A stretch of 46,206 nt of DNA, taken from positions 1-46,206 of the forward strand of contig JAVBNT010000014.1 in the NCBI GenBank assembly GCA_031551355.1, read 5' to 3'. The notes below the pieces were generated by a model. The model was not told where the DNA came from. It saw nothing but the letters and a program-made list of their open reading frames with translations, and ran no database searches. Both the position numbers and the translations under genes were made by a program. This DNA comes from JAVBNT01 sp031551355 (GTDB lineage: Bacteria > Vulcanimicrobiota > CADAWZ01). Below, in pieces: positions 1-8,222 of this stretch; position 1 is the first letter of the stretch, and each line of letters begins with the position of its first letter.

Positions 1-1
1 T

Positions 2-973
2 GGTCCTGCCAAAACCAAGCAGAGCACACTTGAGAATGAAGTTAAGAAGCTTGAAGGCGATAACACTAAGCTTAAGGGAGAAATAGATAAGTCCAAGAGT
101 CAGCAAACGAAGATTAATGGTGAAATTTCCCAGTTGGATACTAAGGAAAAAGAATGTCAGCGCAATCTTGAGGCTGAAAAGAATAAAAAAGATGACAAGG
201 GCAAGTCAACAGGCAATCCTGAAAAGTTTGAATCCGAGCTTAGTAAAATAAAGGAAGATAAAACGAAGAAGCAGGAAGAGCTTAAAAAAGAAAAAGAAAC
301 CGAGCAGCAAAAACAAAAAGAGTTAAATGAAAATACTAAAAATCTTGAGACTAAAAAGCCGGAACTTGAGAAAGTTAAAAAAGAGGTGACCGAGCTTGAG
401 AAAAAACAGGAAACTTTAAAAACCGAGCAGGCTGCTCTTGAAGATAGGATGGAAAAACTTGAGGCTGCCGGCTCCGGAGAAGATATTGCGACGCAGGGTC
501 TAAATGGTGATGTTACACAAGTATCTCCTGAGCTTGAAGCATACTATGCGGCAAGAGGGGAAGAGATCATCTACGAGGAGCATGATCCTTACGGAATTAT
601 TCCTAAAGTGCAGCGTGGTATGAGTACGTACAATGAGCCGCTCTTTATAAATGCCAATATGGGACCAGATTTTGACCGGATGGTTGCAGCGGCCAAAGCA
701 GATGGAATTGATCTTCAGTTTAATGATGGGTATCGAACTAAGAAACAGCAACAAGATTTACTTGATGAATATGGACCCGATAGAGCCGCTACGCCTGGTA
801 CGAAATCAAGCAATCATGAGCAGGGTATGGCAGTTGATGTAAGTACCGCCAACGGCGGGCGTGATTGGTTTACCCAACATGCCGCTGAGTATAATTTCCA
901 ATCTTACGCGGATGCCTATGGCTGGGCTCCTATGGAAGAACAGCATTTCAACTATAATGGCAACCAGGTATAG
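2..973 (+). CDS. Coiled-coil protein with C-terminal M15 (VanY/DD-carboxypeptidase-like) domain, 5'-truncated by window edge
   Basis: The reading frame is open from base 2, so the gene starts outside the window and only its last 323 codons are seen. The first ~160 visible residues are Lys/Glu/Gln-rich heptad-like sequence, almost certainly a long coiled coil. The last ~120 residues resemble the M15B/VanY D-Ala-D-Ala carboxypeptidase fold: a 'DGYRTKKQQ' segment, the zinc motif SNHEQGMAVDV (SxHxxGxAxD) near base 810-842, and a terminal EEQHFNY that supplies the usual Glu and last His ligand. Known family members trim peptidoglycan peptides. The coiled coil plus peptidase layout resembles cell-wall hydrolases held by a helical stalk, but signal sequence and anchoring lie outside the window. 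An intrinsic terminator follows 50 bases downstream. Domain assignment is good; substrate is inferred. Confidence 0.8.
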   Translation, partial: GPAKTKQSTLENEVKKLEGDNTKLKGEIDKSKSQQTKINGEISQLDTKEKECQRNLEAEKNKKDDKGKSTGNPEKFESELSKIKEDKTKKQEELKKEKETEQQKQKELNENTKNLETKKPELEKVKKEVTELEKKQETLKTEQAALEDRMEKLEAAGSGEDIATQGLNGDVTQVSPELEAYYAARGEEIIYEEHDPYGIIPKVQRGMSTYNEPLFINANMGPDFDRMVAAAKADGIDLQFNDGYRTKKQQQDLLDEYGPDRAATPGTKSSNHEQGMAVDVSTANGGRDWFTQHAAEYNFQSYADAYGWAPMEEQHFNYNGNQV

Positions 974-1022
974 TTAATGTAGCATTTGATTATAAACGGC
1001 AATAGTCGCGAGATATAAGAAT

Positions 1023-1053
1023 AAGGCTGTCCTTTTAAGGATGGCCTTTTTAT
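1023..1053 (+). terminator. Intrinsic terminator after the M15 peptidase gene
   Basis: AAGGCTGTCC and GGATGGCCTT form a 10-bp stem with two G-U pairs and a TTTTAA loop, followed by a T-rich tract. It lies 50 bases after the peptidase stop codon. Confidence 0.8.
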
Positions 1054-1066
1054 ACTCGTTCTTTTT

Positions 1067-1090
1067 GTCATTCCCGCATCGGCGGGAATC
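1067..1090. repeat. Short palindromic repeat of the CCCGC...GCGGG type
   Basis: GTCATTCCCGCATCGGCGGGAATC is an imperfect palindrome directly abutting the left end of the element at 1091. Near-copies occur inside that element at about 1147-1171 and at about 8307-8331. Sequences like this are widely dispersed in many bacterial genomes; function is unknown. Confidence 0.6.
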
Positions 1091-1398
1091 TATAGTAACA
1101 TCAAAAAATCAATTACTATAAATCCTTGAAAATGAGCCGGAGTATGTCATACCCGCGGAGGCGGGTATCCAGGGAAGCTAGAGCAATTTGCATTCTATAT
1201 GTCACTAAAATCCGGTAAACATTTTTGTAAAAGACGGCGTAGCCGTCATCGCGAGTCCCCGCCTTCACGGGGATAAACTCCGCTGTGGCGAACCAGTATT
1301 TTATGGATTGGCCGATGTCGGTTGTTTGGCAGAAGTTTGACAGTTTGATTGCAAGCTGCTCTAAACTGAAGTGATAATTATTTTTTGATGTTACTATA
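1091..1398. mobile_element. MITE-like element family D, copy 1, interrupted by a family B element
   Basis: The ends TATAGTAACATCAAAAAAT and its exact reverse complement form a 19-bp perfect terminal inverted repeat at 1091-1109 and 1380-1398. Both ends finish in TA, the target dinucleotide of IS630/Tc1-mariner-type elements. The interior contains a CCCGC/GCGGG palindrome (about 1147-1171) and a complete second element (1179-1363). Removing that insert leaves about 123 bases, similar to the uninterrupted copy at 27646-27781. There is no coding capacity, so it would depend on a transposase elsewhere. Confidence 0.75.
1179..1363. mobile_element. MITE-like element family B, copy 1, nested in a family D element
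   Basis: It is bounded by TAGAGCAATTTGCA and TGCAAGCTGCTCTA, inverted repeats with one mismatch, with TA at both edges. Most of its interior is shared with the copy at 27822-27983. The two differ in a short stretch before the right end, making this copy 185 bases against 162. It contains a CCCCGCC...GGCGGGG-like palindromic section and has no ORF. Confidence 0.75.
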
Positions 1399-1538
1399 TA
1401 TTTTAAAGAATCCTTTGTTTTATTTGAAAAAATTAAATATGTTATATGGTTGCTGCCGGCTCATTTTTTCTCAAAAGGTCTTGCAGCCCTTTTTATAGAA
1501 GTTTTTTGACCTAATCTATTGCAAGGATTAATCCGCTG

Positions 1539-2894
1539 ATGAAATTTTTTCGCCAATTTCCGCTTAGTTTTTGGACTGCCAACGGTATGGAGCTGTTTGA
1601 AAGAATGGCCTATTACGGCATGTATAATGTGCTGGCGCTGTATATGACCGGTTCCGTTGCCGAAGGCTCACTCGGCTTTTCCAAGTCTGCGGCCGGTTCG
1701 ATGATGGGGATTTATACCTTTCTGCTTTACATGCTGCCGCTTGTCGGCGGGGCGATTGCCGACCGTTATGGGTATAAAAAAACTTTTATTATTTCCCTTT
1801 CCACCCTTGCGGCGGCTTATTTCTTTTTGTCGCATGCCAGAAGCTATGAGCTGGTATTTTTTCTTTTATTAATGGTTGCCGTCGGCGGCGCTTTGTTTAA
1901 ACCGACGCTTACCGGCACGATCTCAAGGACGACCAACGAACAGACCAGTTCCCTGGGTTTCGGTATTTATTACCTGCTCGTCAATATCGGCGGTTTTGCC
2001 GCTCCTTTTATTGCCAGTTATCTGAGGGTTATGAGCTGGAGTTATGTTTTTTATGCATCGGCACTCTGGATGGCTTTAATGCTTTTGCCGGCAATTTTTG
2101 TATATAAGGATCCGGTGCCGTTTCCGCAGACGGAAAATAATACCGGTATCGGCAAAGTCATAACCGATGCTTTTGCCGTAATGGCCAATTGGCGCTTTAT
2201 GCTGCTGATAATTATTTTCTCCGGTTTCTGGTTTGTCTACTTTCAGCTGTTTTTTACCATGCCTATTTACCTTCACGATCATATATCAACACTGCCGCTT
2301 TTGGAAGCGGCCGCGCGTTTCACATCATGGCTGCATTTGCCTTTTGCCCATTTACTGGAGTCAAGGGTACTCGAAGTTACTGCCGGTAAAATTTTACCGG
2401 GGGACGCCATTCCGCCGGAAATAATGATTGGCATCAATTCCGGTACAATTATCCTTTTTCAGCTTGTTGTCAGTAAATTGACGTCCGCTTTGAAACCGTT
2501 GACGTCAATTATCCTCGGTGTAGCCCTGACTTCGGTTTCGATGTTTCTGGCCGCTGTTTTCCACAACCCGTGGTTCATATTGATCTCGATATTTGTTCTG
2601 GCCCTCGGAGAAATGTCCGCCAGTCCCAGATTTTTGCAGTATGTCGGCAGTCTTGCTCCGAAGGACAAGGTAGCTCTGTTTCTGGGGTATGGTTTTATTC
2701 CCACCGGGCTTGGCAGTCTGCTTGCCAATTTCATCGGCGGGCATTTGCTTGAGGCCGTGGAGAAGCATCAGCTTTCTTTCTCCGCTTTATGGTCCGTTTA
2801 CGGGATTGCCGCTTTGATTACCGTTCTGCTTCTTGTTATCTACGGCCGCTGCATTAAAACTATTTTTGCTTCCGGGACGGACGCACGGGAATGA
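1539..2894 (+). CDS. POT/PTR-family proton-dependent oligopeptide transporter
   Basis: This 451-residue polytopic membrane protein belongs to the POT (PTR2) branch of the major facilitator superfamily, which imports di- and tripeptides with protons. The signature ExxERxxYYG is present as ELFERMAYYG at about residues 19-28, followed by a typical first helix. A GIYYLLVNIGGFAAPF segment matches the conserved fifth-helix region of the family. About twelve hydrophobic segments are evident. Start ATG 1539 gives the normal short N-terminus before the signature. The stop codon overlaps the ATG of sbcD (ATGA, 2891-2894), so the two are translationally coupled. There is no obvious functional link to the nuclease. 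Peptides are the expected cargo, but some POT members carry other solutes. Confidence 0.85.
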   Translation: MKFFRQFPLSFWTANGMELFERMAYYGMYNVLALYMTGSVAEGSLGFSKSAAGSMMGIYTFLLYMLPLVGGAIADRYGYKKTFIISLSTLAAAYFFLSHARSYELVFFLLLMVAVGGALFKPTLTGTISRTTNEQTSSLGFGIYYLLVNIGGFAAPFIASYLRVMSWSYVFYASALWMALMLLPAIFVYKDPVPFPQTENNTGIGKVITDAFAVMANWRFMLLIIIFSGFWFVYFQLFFTMPIYLHDHISTLPLLEAAARFTSWLHLPFAHLLESRVLEVTAGKILPGDAIPPEIMIGINSGTIILFQLVVSKLTSALKPLTSIILGVALTSVSMFLAAVFHNPWFILISIFVLALGEMSASPRFLQYVGSLAPKDKVALFLGYGFIPTGLGSLLANFIGGHLLEAVEKHQLSFSALWSVYGIAALITVLLLVIYGRCIKTIFASGTDARE

Positions 2895-4183
2895 GGCTCC
2901 TCCATACCTCTGACTGGCATATAGGTTCCACTTTTTCCGGCATGAAACGTTATGATGAATCCTGGAAGTTTTTGCACTGGCTTTTGCTGCAGCTTCAAGA
3001 ACAAAAAGTTGATGTCCTGATCGTCAGCGGTGATATTTTTGACTCTTCATTGCCTTCCGTCAGATCCCAGGAGCTTTATTACCGGTTTTTGTCACAAGCC
3101 TCTTCTGTCTGCAAAAATATTATTATTACCGCCGGCAATCACGATTCGGCAGCGTTTCTTTCGGCTCCGTCACCGCTTTTACAGCCGCTCGGAGTTGTGG
3201 TTACGGGCAACTTGCCGGCCGACATTACCGATGAGGTTATAGAAATTTATGACTCCGGCGGTGAGTTGTCAATGATTGTACTGGCAGTGCCGTTTCTTAA
3301 AGAACGTGAAATCAGGTTTAGTAAGGCTGACGAAACTGTTGCCGATAAGGAATCGGCGCTTGTCGAGGGGATTGTTTGCCATTATTCACAGGCGTCGGAA
3401 ATAGCCGAAGCCAGGAGGGCCGGGCGTAAAATTCCTATCGTTGCTGTCGGACATTTGTTTATGCAGGGCGGCTGTGCTGCTGCAGAGTCTGACGAAAAGA
3501 CTGCCGGTGTCAGGGATTTGTATGTGGGAAAGCTCGGTCATATGCCTCCGCATTTGTTTCCTGGGAATATTGATTATTTTGCTCTTGGGCACTTGCATGC
3601 GGCGCAGTCCCTGAAAGGTTTTGAAAATTACCGCTATTCCGGCGCTCCGCTGGCAATGAATTTTAACGAAGCCCGTAAGCTTGTAGAGGCCGATAGCGGC
3701 AATGCGGTTAGCAAACCTCAGAAAACGAATAGCGTCTTTATTGTTGATTTTGATTTCGGTAAACCGGTTGTAAGCACAATTGAGGTTCCGGTCTTTATGG
3801 ATTTGCTGCGTATTGAGGGCTCTGCCGCTTTTATCGAAAGGTGCATTGAGGACGAGAAGGAAAGCGGACGGGAATCTACCTGGCTGGAAATTATTCACGG
3901 CACTAATTTTGACTTTGAGCAGCGTGAACGCATAACCGCTATGCTTGAAAATACTCATATGGAATTACTGCAAATGCGCAGTTCATCGATGCCGGAATAC
4001 AGGTCTCTTGCCGAATACGTTGCCGATGTTGAACTTGAAGAGTTGGAACACAGCGACGTTTTCCGGCGCAGACTCCAGTATGAGGGCTATGACGAAGACA
4101 AACAAAATGAACTTATACAGCTTTATGATGAGATCTACTTATCTGTTTTGAATGACGGTGAGGGCCCTGACGTTGAGGATTAA
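2891..4183 (+). CDS. sbcD: Exonuclease subunit SbcD (Mre11-type nuclease)
   Basis: SbcD is the Mn-dependent nuclease partner of SbcC and cleaves hairpins and protein-blocked or palindromic DNA ends. All phosphodiesterase motifs are visible: SDWHIG near the N-terminus, SGDIFD at about residues 48-53, AGNHD at about 81-85, GHLF, and GHLH near residue 236. Length is 430 residues, normal for the family. Start ATG 2891 overlaps the transporter stop, and its 3' end overlaps sbcC, giving a three-gene operon. In this genome the substrate may be locally abundant, since many long palindromic repeats occur in the window; that link is inference. Confidence 0.95.
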   Translation: MRLLHTSDWHIGSTFSGMKRYDESWKFLHWLLLQLQEQKVDVLIVSGDIFDSSLPSVRSQELYYRFLSQASSVCKNIIITAGNHDSAAFLSAPSPLLQPLGVVVTGNLPADITDEVIEIYDSGGELSMIVLAVPFLKEREIRFSKADETVADKESALVEGIVCHYSQASEIAEARRAGRKIPIVAVGHLFMQGGCAAAESDEKTAGVRDLYVGKLGHMPPHLFPGNIDYFALGHLHAAQSLKGFENYRYSGAPLAMNFNEARKLVEADSGNAVSKPQKTNSVFIVDFDFGKPVVSTIEVPVFMDLLRIEGSAAFIERCIEDEKESGRESTWLEIIHGTNFDFEQRERITAMLENTHMELLQMRSSSMPEYRSLAEYVADVELEELEHSDVFRRRLQYEGYDEDKQNELIQLYDEIYLSVLNDGEGPDVED

Positions 4184-7100
4184 GAAGCTTAGATTTAAGA
4201 ATTTGAATTCGCTGTTTGGTGAGTGGGAGATTGATTTTTCCGATCCCGTTTTTTTGAATGAAGGTATTTTTGCCATCACCGGTCCCACCGGCAGCGGAAA
4301 AACTACTATTTTGGATGCGATCTCTCTGGCTCTTTACGGCAATACCCGCAGACTGGGACGTATTGCCGGTTCGCAGGGAAGCAATGAAATCATTTCCAAG
4401 GGCGCCGGCGACTGTTTCTCTGAAGTTTTTTTTGATGTTGGAGGCAAGTCCTACCGTGCAATATGGTGGCAGCACCGGGCCAAAAAGAAAGCTGACGGCA
4501 AGCTTCAGAAAGTAAACCATGAATTTTCTATAATAGACTGCGGCGGCAATGTGGATATCATTGCCAGAAAAGAAACCACATGCACTGAAATTGCCGATGT
4601 TTTGAACATGGATTTTTCCCAGTTTACACGTAGCGTTATGCTTTGCCAGGGTTCTTTTTCGGCATTCCTTGATTCCGATGGCAAAGACAGAGCCGCATAT
4701 TTTGAAAAAATAACCGGATCACGTATTTATGCCGACATTTCTAAAAAAGTTTTTGCCAGGGCTAAAGCGGAAACGGATATTTATGAGCGGCTGCTGATTG
4801 AAAATAAGTCACTTGAAGTTCTTTCCCCGCAAGAGGAGGCGGCAATTGAAAACCGGTTGACTGCCGGTGAAGCGGTTTTGGCTGATAAACTTGCCGCCAG
4901 AGACAAACTTGCCGCGGACATCTCTGTCACGCAGCGCTTGACGGAGTATGAAAAAGAGCAGGCGTCTATTATTGCGGCATTGGCGGAACTTGATTTGAAA
5001 CAGCCGGAAATTGATTTACTGCAGTCTAAGCTTGAGCTGTCGGCAAGGGCTTCCGGTGTTGTTACTTTTTATGAGCGTTTTAACAAAACGGCTTTGGAAC
5101 TGGCAAAGGAAAAAGACGGGCTGAAATTACGGAAAGACAAGTCCACCGTTTTAGAAGATTCTCTAAAAGAAAAATTAGTGCAGCATGAGGATCTGGAGAA
5201 AGATTATTACGCGCTTCAGCATGACAGCGAGCTATTTTTTGACAGGCTCAATGCGGCGTCAGAGACGGAGACACTGTTAAAGTCAAAGCGCGAACTTTAT
5301 GATAAGAATATTGCGGAAAAAAATGTCTCTGAGCAACGCAGGACTGATTTGCTCTCGGCGATAGAAGAGCTGGAAAAGGTTAGGCGGGCATTGAATGCCG
5401 ATATGGAAAAAAGCCGGTTTTATCTTGAGAAAAACAGTGCCGGCAAGGCTTTGGTTGTGAACCTCAACGCTATTTTTGAGAGATTCAAATCATTTTCATT
5501 AAGTAATGAGCTGATTCAGACTGCTGCCAAAGATATTTCCGCGAGGGAAACAAAGCTGTCTGAGCTTGCGGTCCGTTTATCTGCAGCAGAATCAACCTTC
5601 ATTGAATTAAAAACAACCAAAGAGTCACTTGAAAAACAGTATCTTGACTGTAAGGCCCGGGTTTTGCAGTCGGGAATAAATCCCGGTGAGTTAAGGCAGC
5701 AACGCTTGGATGCCGAAAAAGGATTGCAGTCTTTGGAAAAAGCTATTGAACTGGGAAAGTCTTTTGACGCTCAGAAATTACGCCTTAGTAAAATATCGGC
5801 GGAATCTCTGGAACTTGCCGAAAAGCAAAAAAAATACTCTGTGGAGATTGTGCATCTGGCGGAAGAAATCTCACATTTAAAAAAGATTGTTTCTTTGATA
5901 AAGGAGACTGCCGAACTTTCCGATTTGCGCGGCCATTTGATTGATGGGGAGCCTTGTCCGCTTTGCGGAAGCACCAGTCATCCTTATGCCGGGGACACTC
6001 CGGAAAACGACTATGTAAAGCGTTCTTCGGAGTTGAAGATGCTTGAGCAACGCGAGTCGCAAATGCAAAAGGAAGCCGTCGTTTTTTCCGGACGTCTCGA
6101 ACTTTTGCAAAAATCTCAGCTTGAATGCAGCGGTGAAATTGGCGCCATTGAATCACGCCTTTCTTCGCTTGACTTTGCCAGCCGTTCGGTCTCCGAAATG
6201 GAAGAACTGCTTTCATTGCAGAAAAATGAGCTCTCAGTGCTGGAGGATAAGATTGCCGCGCATGAAAATCTTGAATCGCAAATGCGTAAAACAGCTGACG
6301 ACCTGGCCTCTGTCCTGCCGGAATATTCCAAATGCGAGCTTGAGACGAGCGAAATCCGTTCTTCAATAAAAAATGAAAAAGATGCAATTGAGCTGCTGAA
6401 TAATCAAAAAACTCAGAAAGAGAATGAACTTGCGGTAATGTTTTCGCAGTGTATCAGTGAATTTGAACTTGCGCAGTACGGAGTGGATTCTCTTGCTTAT
6501 GATACTCTGCGCACTGTATATCTGTCTCTGAAAAAACGTGCCGATGAATATTCCGGGCATGCCAGCGCTTTGGAAAACAACGAGAAAAAGCTTGCCGGTA
6601 AAGAGCCTGAATTGGCAGCGCTAATGGAGTCGCTTGCCAATGTGCGGAAGGAATCGGCAAAGCTTGAGGAAAGTCTGGATTCTTTGGAAAAAGAACTCTC
6701 AGAACTTGCGCGGAAGAGAAGGCAATTTTTTGACGGTGACGACATTGAGTCTGCACGCAGTGCGGCTAAATTAAGGCTGGATGTTAAAAGGTCGGAGCTT
6801 GAAGCTTCTTCGGCAGCTGTTCAGGGTATGAAGGAGGAGCTGGCGAGGGTCTCCGGTGCCGGAGAAATTTCCGTAAAGCGTATTGCTGAACTTGAAATTT
6901 TGCTTAAAGAAAGTGAGCGGTTGTTCGAGGCTAACCTCTTGAAGTCAGGGTTTCCCGGCCGTGAAGAGTTTGAACAGGCCGTTATTACAGAAGAAATCGG
7001 CTCCGGGTATCAAAAAACCGTTTCCGGCTATCTAAAAGAGAAAGAATTCCTGAATACAAGGAAAGATGAATTGAAAAAAAATGTTATGGATCTGAAGGGC

Positions 7101-7802
7101 TCTATTTCCGAAAAGCCTTACGATGAAATGAAAGATTCATATGATTTAATCCTTAATGAAATATCAGCTCTGGAACGCGAATTCGGCGGCCTTGATGAAA
7201 AATTAAGGCAAAACCGGGAAAAACACCGGCACTCTTCGGAGCTTGCCGGCAGAATACAGTGTCAGCGCTCTGTCTGCAGCCGCTGGAATGAACTTAATTC
7301 TCTGATCGGTTCGGCACAGGGTGATAAATACAGAAAGTTTGTGCAGTCCATTACTTTTAATATACTTCTGGAACTGGCCAATACCGAGCTGTTGGTGATG
7401 ACGGAGCGGTATTCGCTTGTGCCGCGCCTGAACTCATCTTTGGAGATCGATGTTTTGGATCATTATTCATCCGGTTTGCCGAGACCGATTGAAAATCTTT
7501 CCGGCGGAGAGAAGTTCATCATCAGTCTGGCTCTGGCTCTCGGACTTTCAAGGCTTTCGTCCGGCAAACAAAAAATGGATTCATTGTTTCTTGATGAGGG
7601 GTTTGGAACACTTGATGAGAAATCTCTGGAAATGGCGATCTCCGCGCTGGCAAGGGTGCAGCGCGAAGGAAAACAGATCTGCATTATCTCGCATGTTCCT
7701 TTGATCAGGGAGAGGATTCCTCTGAAAATAGAGGTTGTACCGCTTGGCGCGACGGGGAGGAGCGAACTGACCGGCCCCGGCGTAAGTAGAAAAAATCACT
7801 GA
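4152..7802 (+). CDS. sbcC: Exonuclease subunit SbcC (Rad50-type SMC-like ATPase)
   Basis: SbcC is the ATPase and DNA-tethering subunit of SbcCD. The N-terminal ATPase half has Walker A GPTGSGKT at residues 44-51. Two very long coiled-coil arms flank a zinc hook, CPLCG, near residue 602. The C-terminal half carries the ABC signature LSGGE near residue 1116 and Walker B LFLDEGFGTLD near 1145. At 1216 residues it is full length. ATG 4152 overlaps sbcD by 32 bases and has no good ribosome binding site. TTG 4173, preceded by GGTGAGGG at an 8-base spacing and giving the usual short N-terminus (M-R-I-K-K-L), may be the true start. The stop codon and last codons lie in the left arm of a 3' hairpin repeat. 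Confidence 0.95.
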   Translation: MTVRALTLRIKKLRFKNLNSLFGEWEIDFSDPVFLNEGIFAITGPTGSGKTTILDAISLALYGNTRRLGRIAGSQGSNEIISKGAGDCFSEVFFDVGGKSYRAIWWQHRAKKKADGKLQKVNHEFSIIDCGGNVDIIARKETTCTEIADVLNMDFSQFTRSVMLCQGSFSAFLDSDGKDRAAYFEKITGSRIYADISKKVFARAKAETDIYERLLIENKSLEVLSPQEEAAIENRLTAGEAVLADKLAARDKLAADISVTQRLTEYEKEQASIIAALAELDLKQPEIDLLQSKLELSARASGVVTFYERFNKTALELAKEKDGLKLRKDKSTVLEDSLKEKLVQHEDLEKDYYALQHDSELFFDRLNAASETETLLKSKRELYDKNIAEKNVSEQRRTDLLSAIEELEKVRRALNADMEKSRFYLEKNSAGKALVVNLNAIFERFKSFSLSNELIQTAAKDISARETKLSELAVRLSAAESTFIELKTTKESLEKQYLDCKARVLQSGINPGELRQQRLDAEKGLQSLEKAIELGKSFDAQKLRLSKISAESLELAEKQKKYSVEIVHLAEEISHLKKIVSLIKETAELSDLRGHLIDGEPCPLCGSTSHPYAGDTPENDYVKRSSELKMLEQRESQMQKEAVVFSGRLELLQKSQLECSGEIGAIESRLSSLDFASRSVSEMEELLSLQKNELSVLEDKIAAHENLESQMRKTADDLASVLPEYSKCELETSEIRSSIKNEKDAIELLNNQKTQKENELAVMFSQCISEFELAQYGVDSLAYDTLRTVYLSLKKRADEYSGHASALENNEKKLAGKEPELAALMESLANVRKESAKLEESLDSLEKELSELARKRRQFFDGDDIESARSAAKLRLDVKRSELEASSAAVQGMKEELARVSGAGEISVKRIAELEILLKESERLFEANLLKSGFPGREEFEQAVITEEIGSGYQKTVSGYLKEKEFLNTRKDELKKNVMDLKGSISEKPYDEMKDSYDLILNEISALEREFGGLDEKLRQNREKHRHSSELAGRIQCQRSVCSRWNELNSLIGSAQGDKYRKFVQSITFNILLELANTELLVMTERYSLVPRLNSSLEIDVLDHYSSGLPRPIENLSGGEKFIISLALALGLSRLSSGKQKMDSLFLDEGFGTLDEKSLEMAISALARVQREGKQICIISHVPLIRERIPLKIEVVPLGATGRSELTGPGVSRKNH

Positions 7803-7920
7803 AATAAACGGATCTTGCTCGTCAAATTAAAGATGCCCTCATTCCAGCGTAGAAAAGACTACGCTTCACTCGTGGCCCTTTAATTTGCCTTCACAGCTCC
7901 ATTCATTTGAGTGATTTTTA
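7790..7920 (+). repeat. Family C three-tier 3'-end hairpin overlapping the sbcC stop codon
   Basis: Three nested stems are visible. The outer arms are 7791-7812 and 7898-7919 (22 positions, three mismatches), with the left arm running through the last sbcC codons and TGA. The middle arms are CAAATTAAAG (7823) and CTTTAATTTG (ending 7887). The apical stem is AGCGTAG / CTACGCT at 7846-7865. A T-run follows, so the outer stem can act as an intrinsic terminator. Other copies lie after mutM and uvrA with different but still complementary stem sequences. Confidence 0.75.
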
Positions 7921-7929
7921 TTGATATTA

Positions 7930-8022
7930 GCGCGGCTTTGCCGCAAACGGAAAAGCCGCGCTCGTCGAAATTCAATTTGACTTAACATCTCCGCCTGTTT
8001 GAATTGATTTAAATTTTAATTT
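7930..8022 (+). repeat. GC-rich hairpin joined to a partial family C repeat (right half)
   Basis: GCGCGGCTTT and AAAGCCGCGC form a perfect 10-bp hairpin at 7930-7961. It is followed by the family C right half (CTTAACATCTCCGCCTG then TTTGAATTGATTT), also present at about 10290-10320 and in the mutM copy. No matching left arm is seen, so this is a mosaic or decayed copy. It runs directly into the family F sequence AATTTTAATTT. Confidence 0.55.
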
Positions 8023-8155
8023 TAGAGCAACTTGTAAAAATGTAGACAATACTTTACAAATATGCCGTGACCATTATCAAATTTATTACACCTACGGATA
8101 TTGCCGGATGGCTTTTACCTGATTGACATAGGCTATGTTAAATCAAGTTGATCTA
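8023..8155. mobile_element. MITE-like element family A, copy 1, with TA target duplication
   Basis: This 133-base unit starts TAGAGCAACTTG and ends CAAGTTGATCTA, terminal inverted repeats with one mismatch. Copy 2 at 26397-26529 is exactly the same length and clearly the same sequence with scattered substitutions. Copy 1 interrupts a family F repeat. The uninterrupted F repeat at about 10321-10345 reads straight through AATTTTAATTTTAATAAATT, so the element is GAGC...GATC with a duplicated TA on each side. There is no ORF. Confidence 0.85.
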
Positions 8156-8222
8156 ATAAATTCCCCTTCTGTGGAGGGGTGTCGCGTAGCGACGGGGTGG
8201 TTTCTACGTCGTCAAATTGATT
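8154..8222. repeat. Family F repeat, copy 1 (right part, split by the family A element)
   Basis: TAATAAATTCCCC then a TTCTGTGGAGGGG hairpin and a GTGTCGCGTAGCGACGGGG stretch match the copies at 10167 and 10321. Its left end, AATTTTAATTT, lies on the other side of the family A insertion, at 8012-8022. Confidence 0.7.

Noticed and set aside
5785..6387. Minus-strand 200-codon ORF inside sbcC
   Set aside because: It runs opposite the zinc-hook and coiled-coil region of an intact sbcC; no ribosome binding site or domain.
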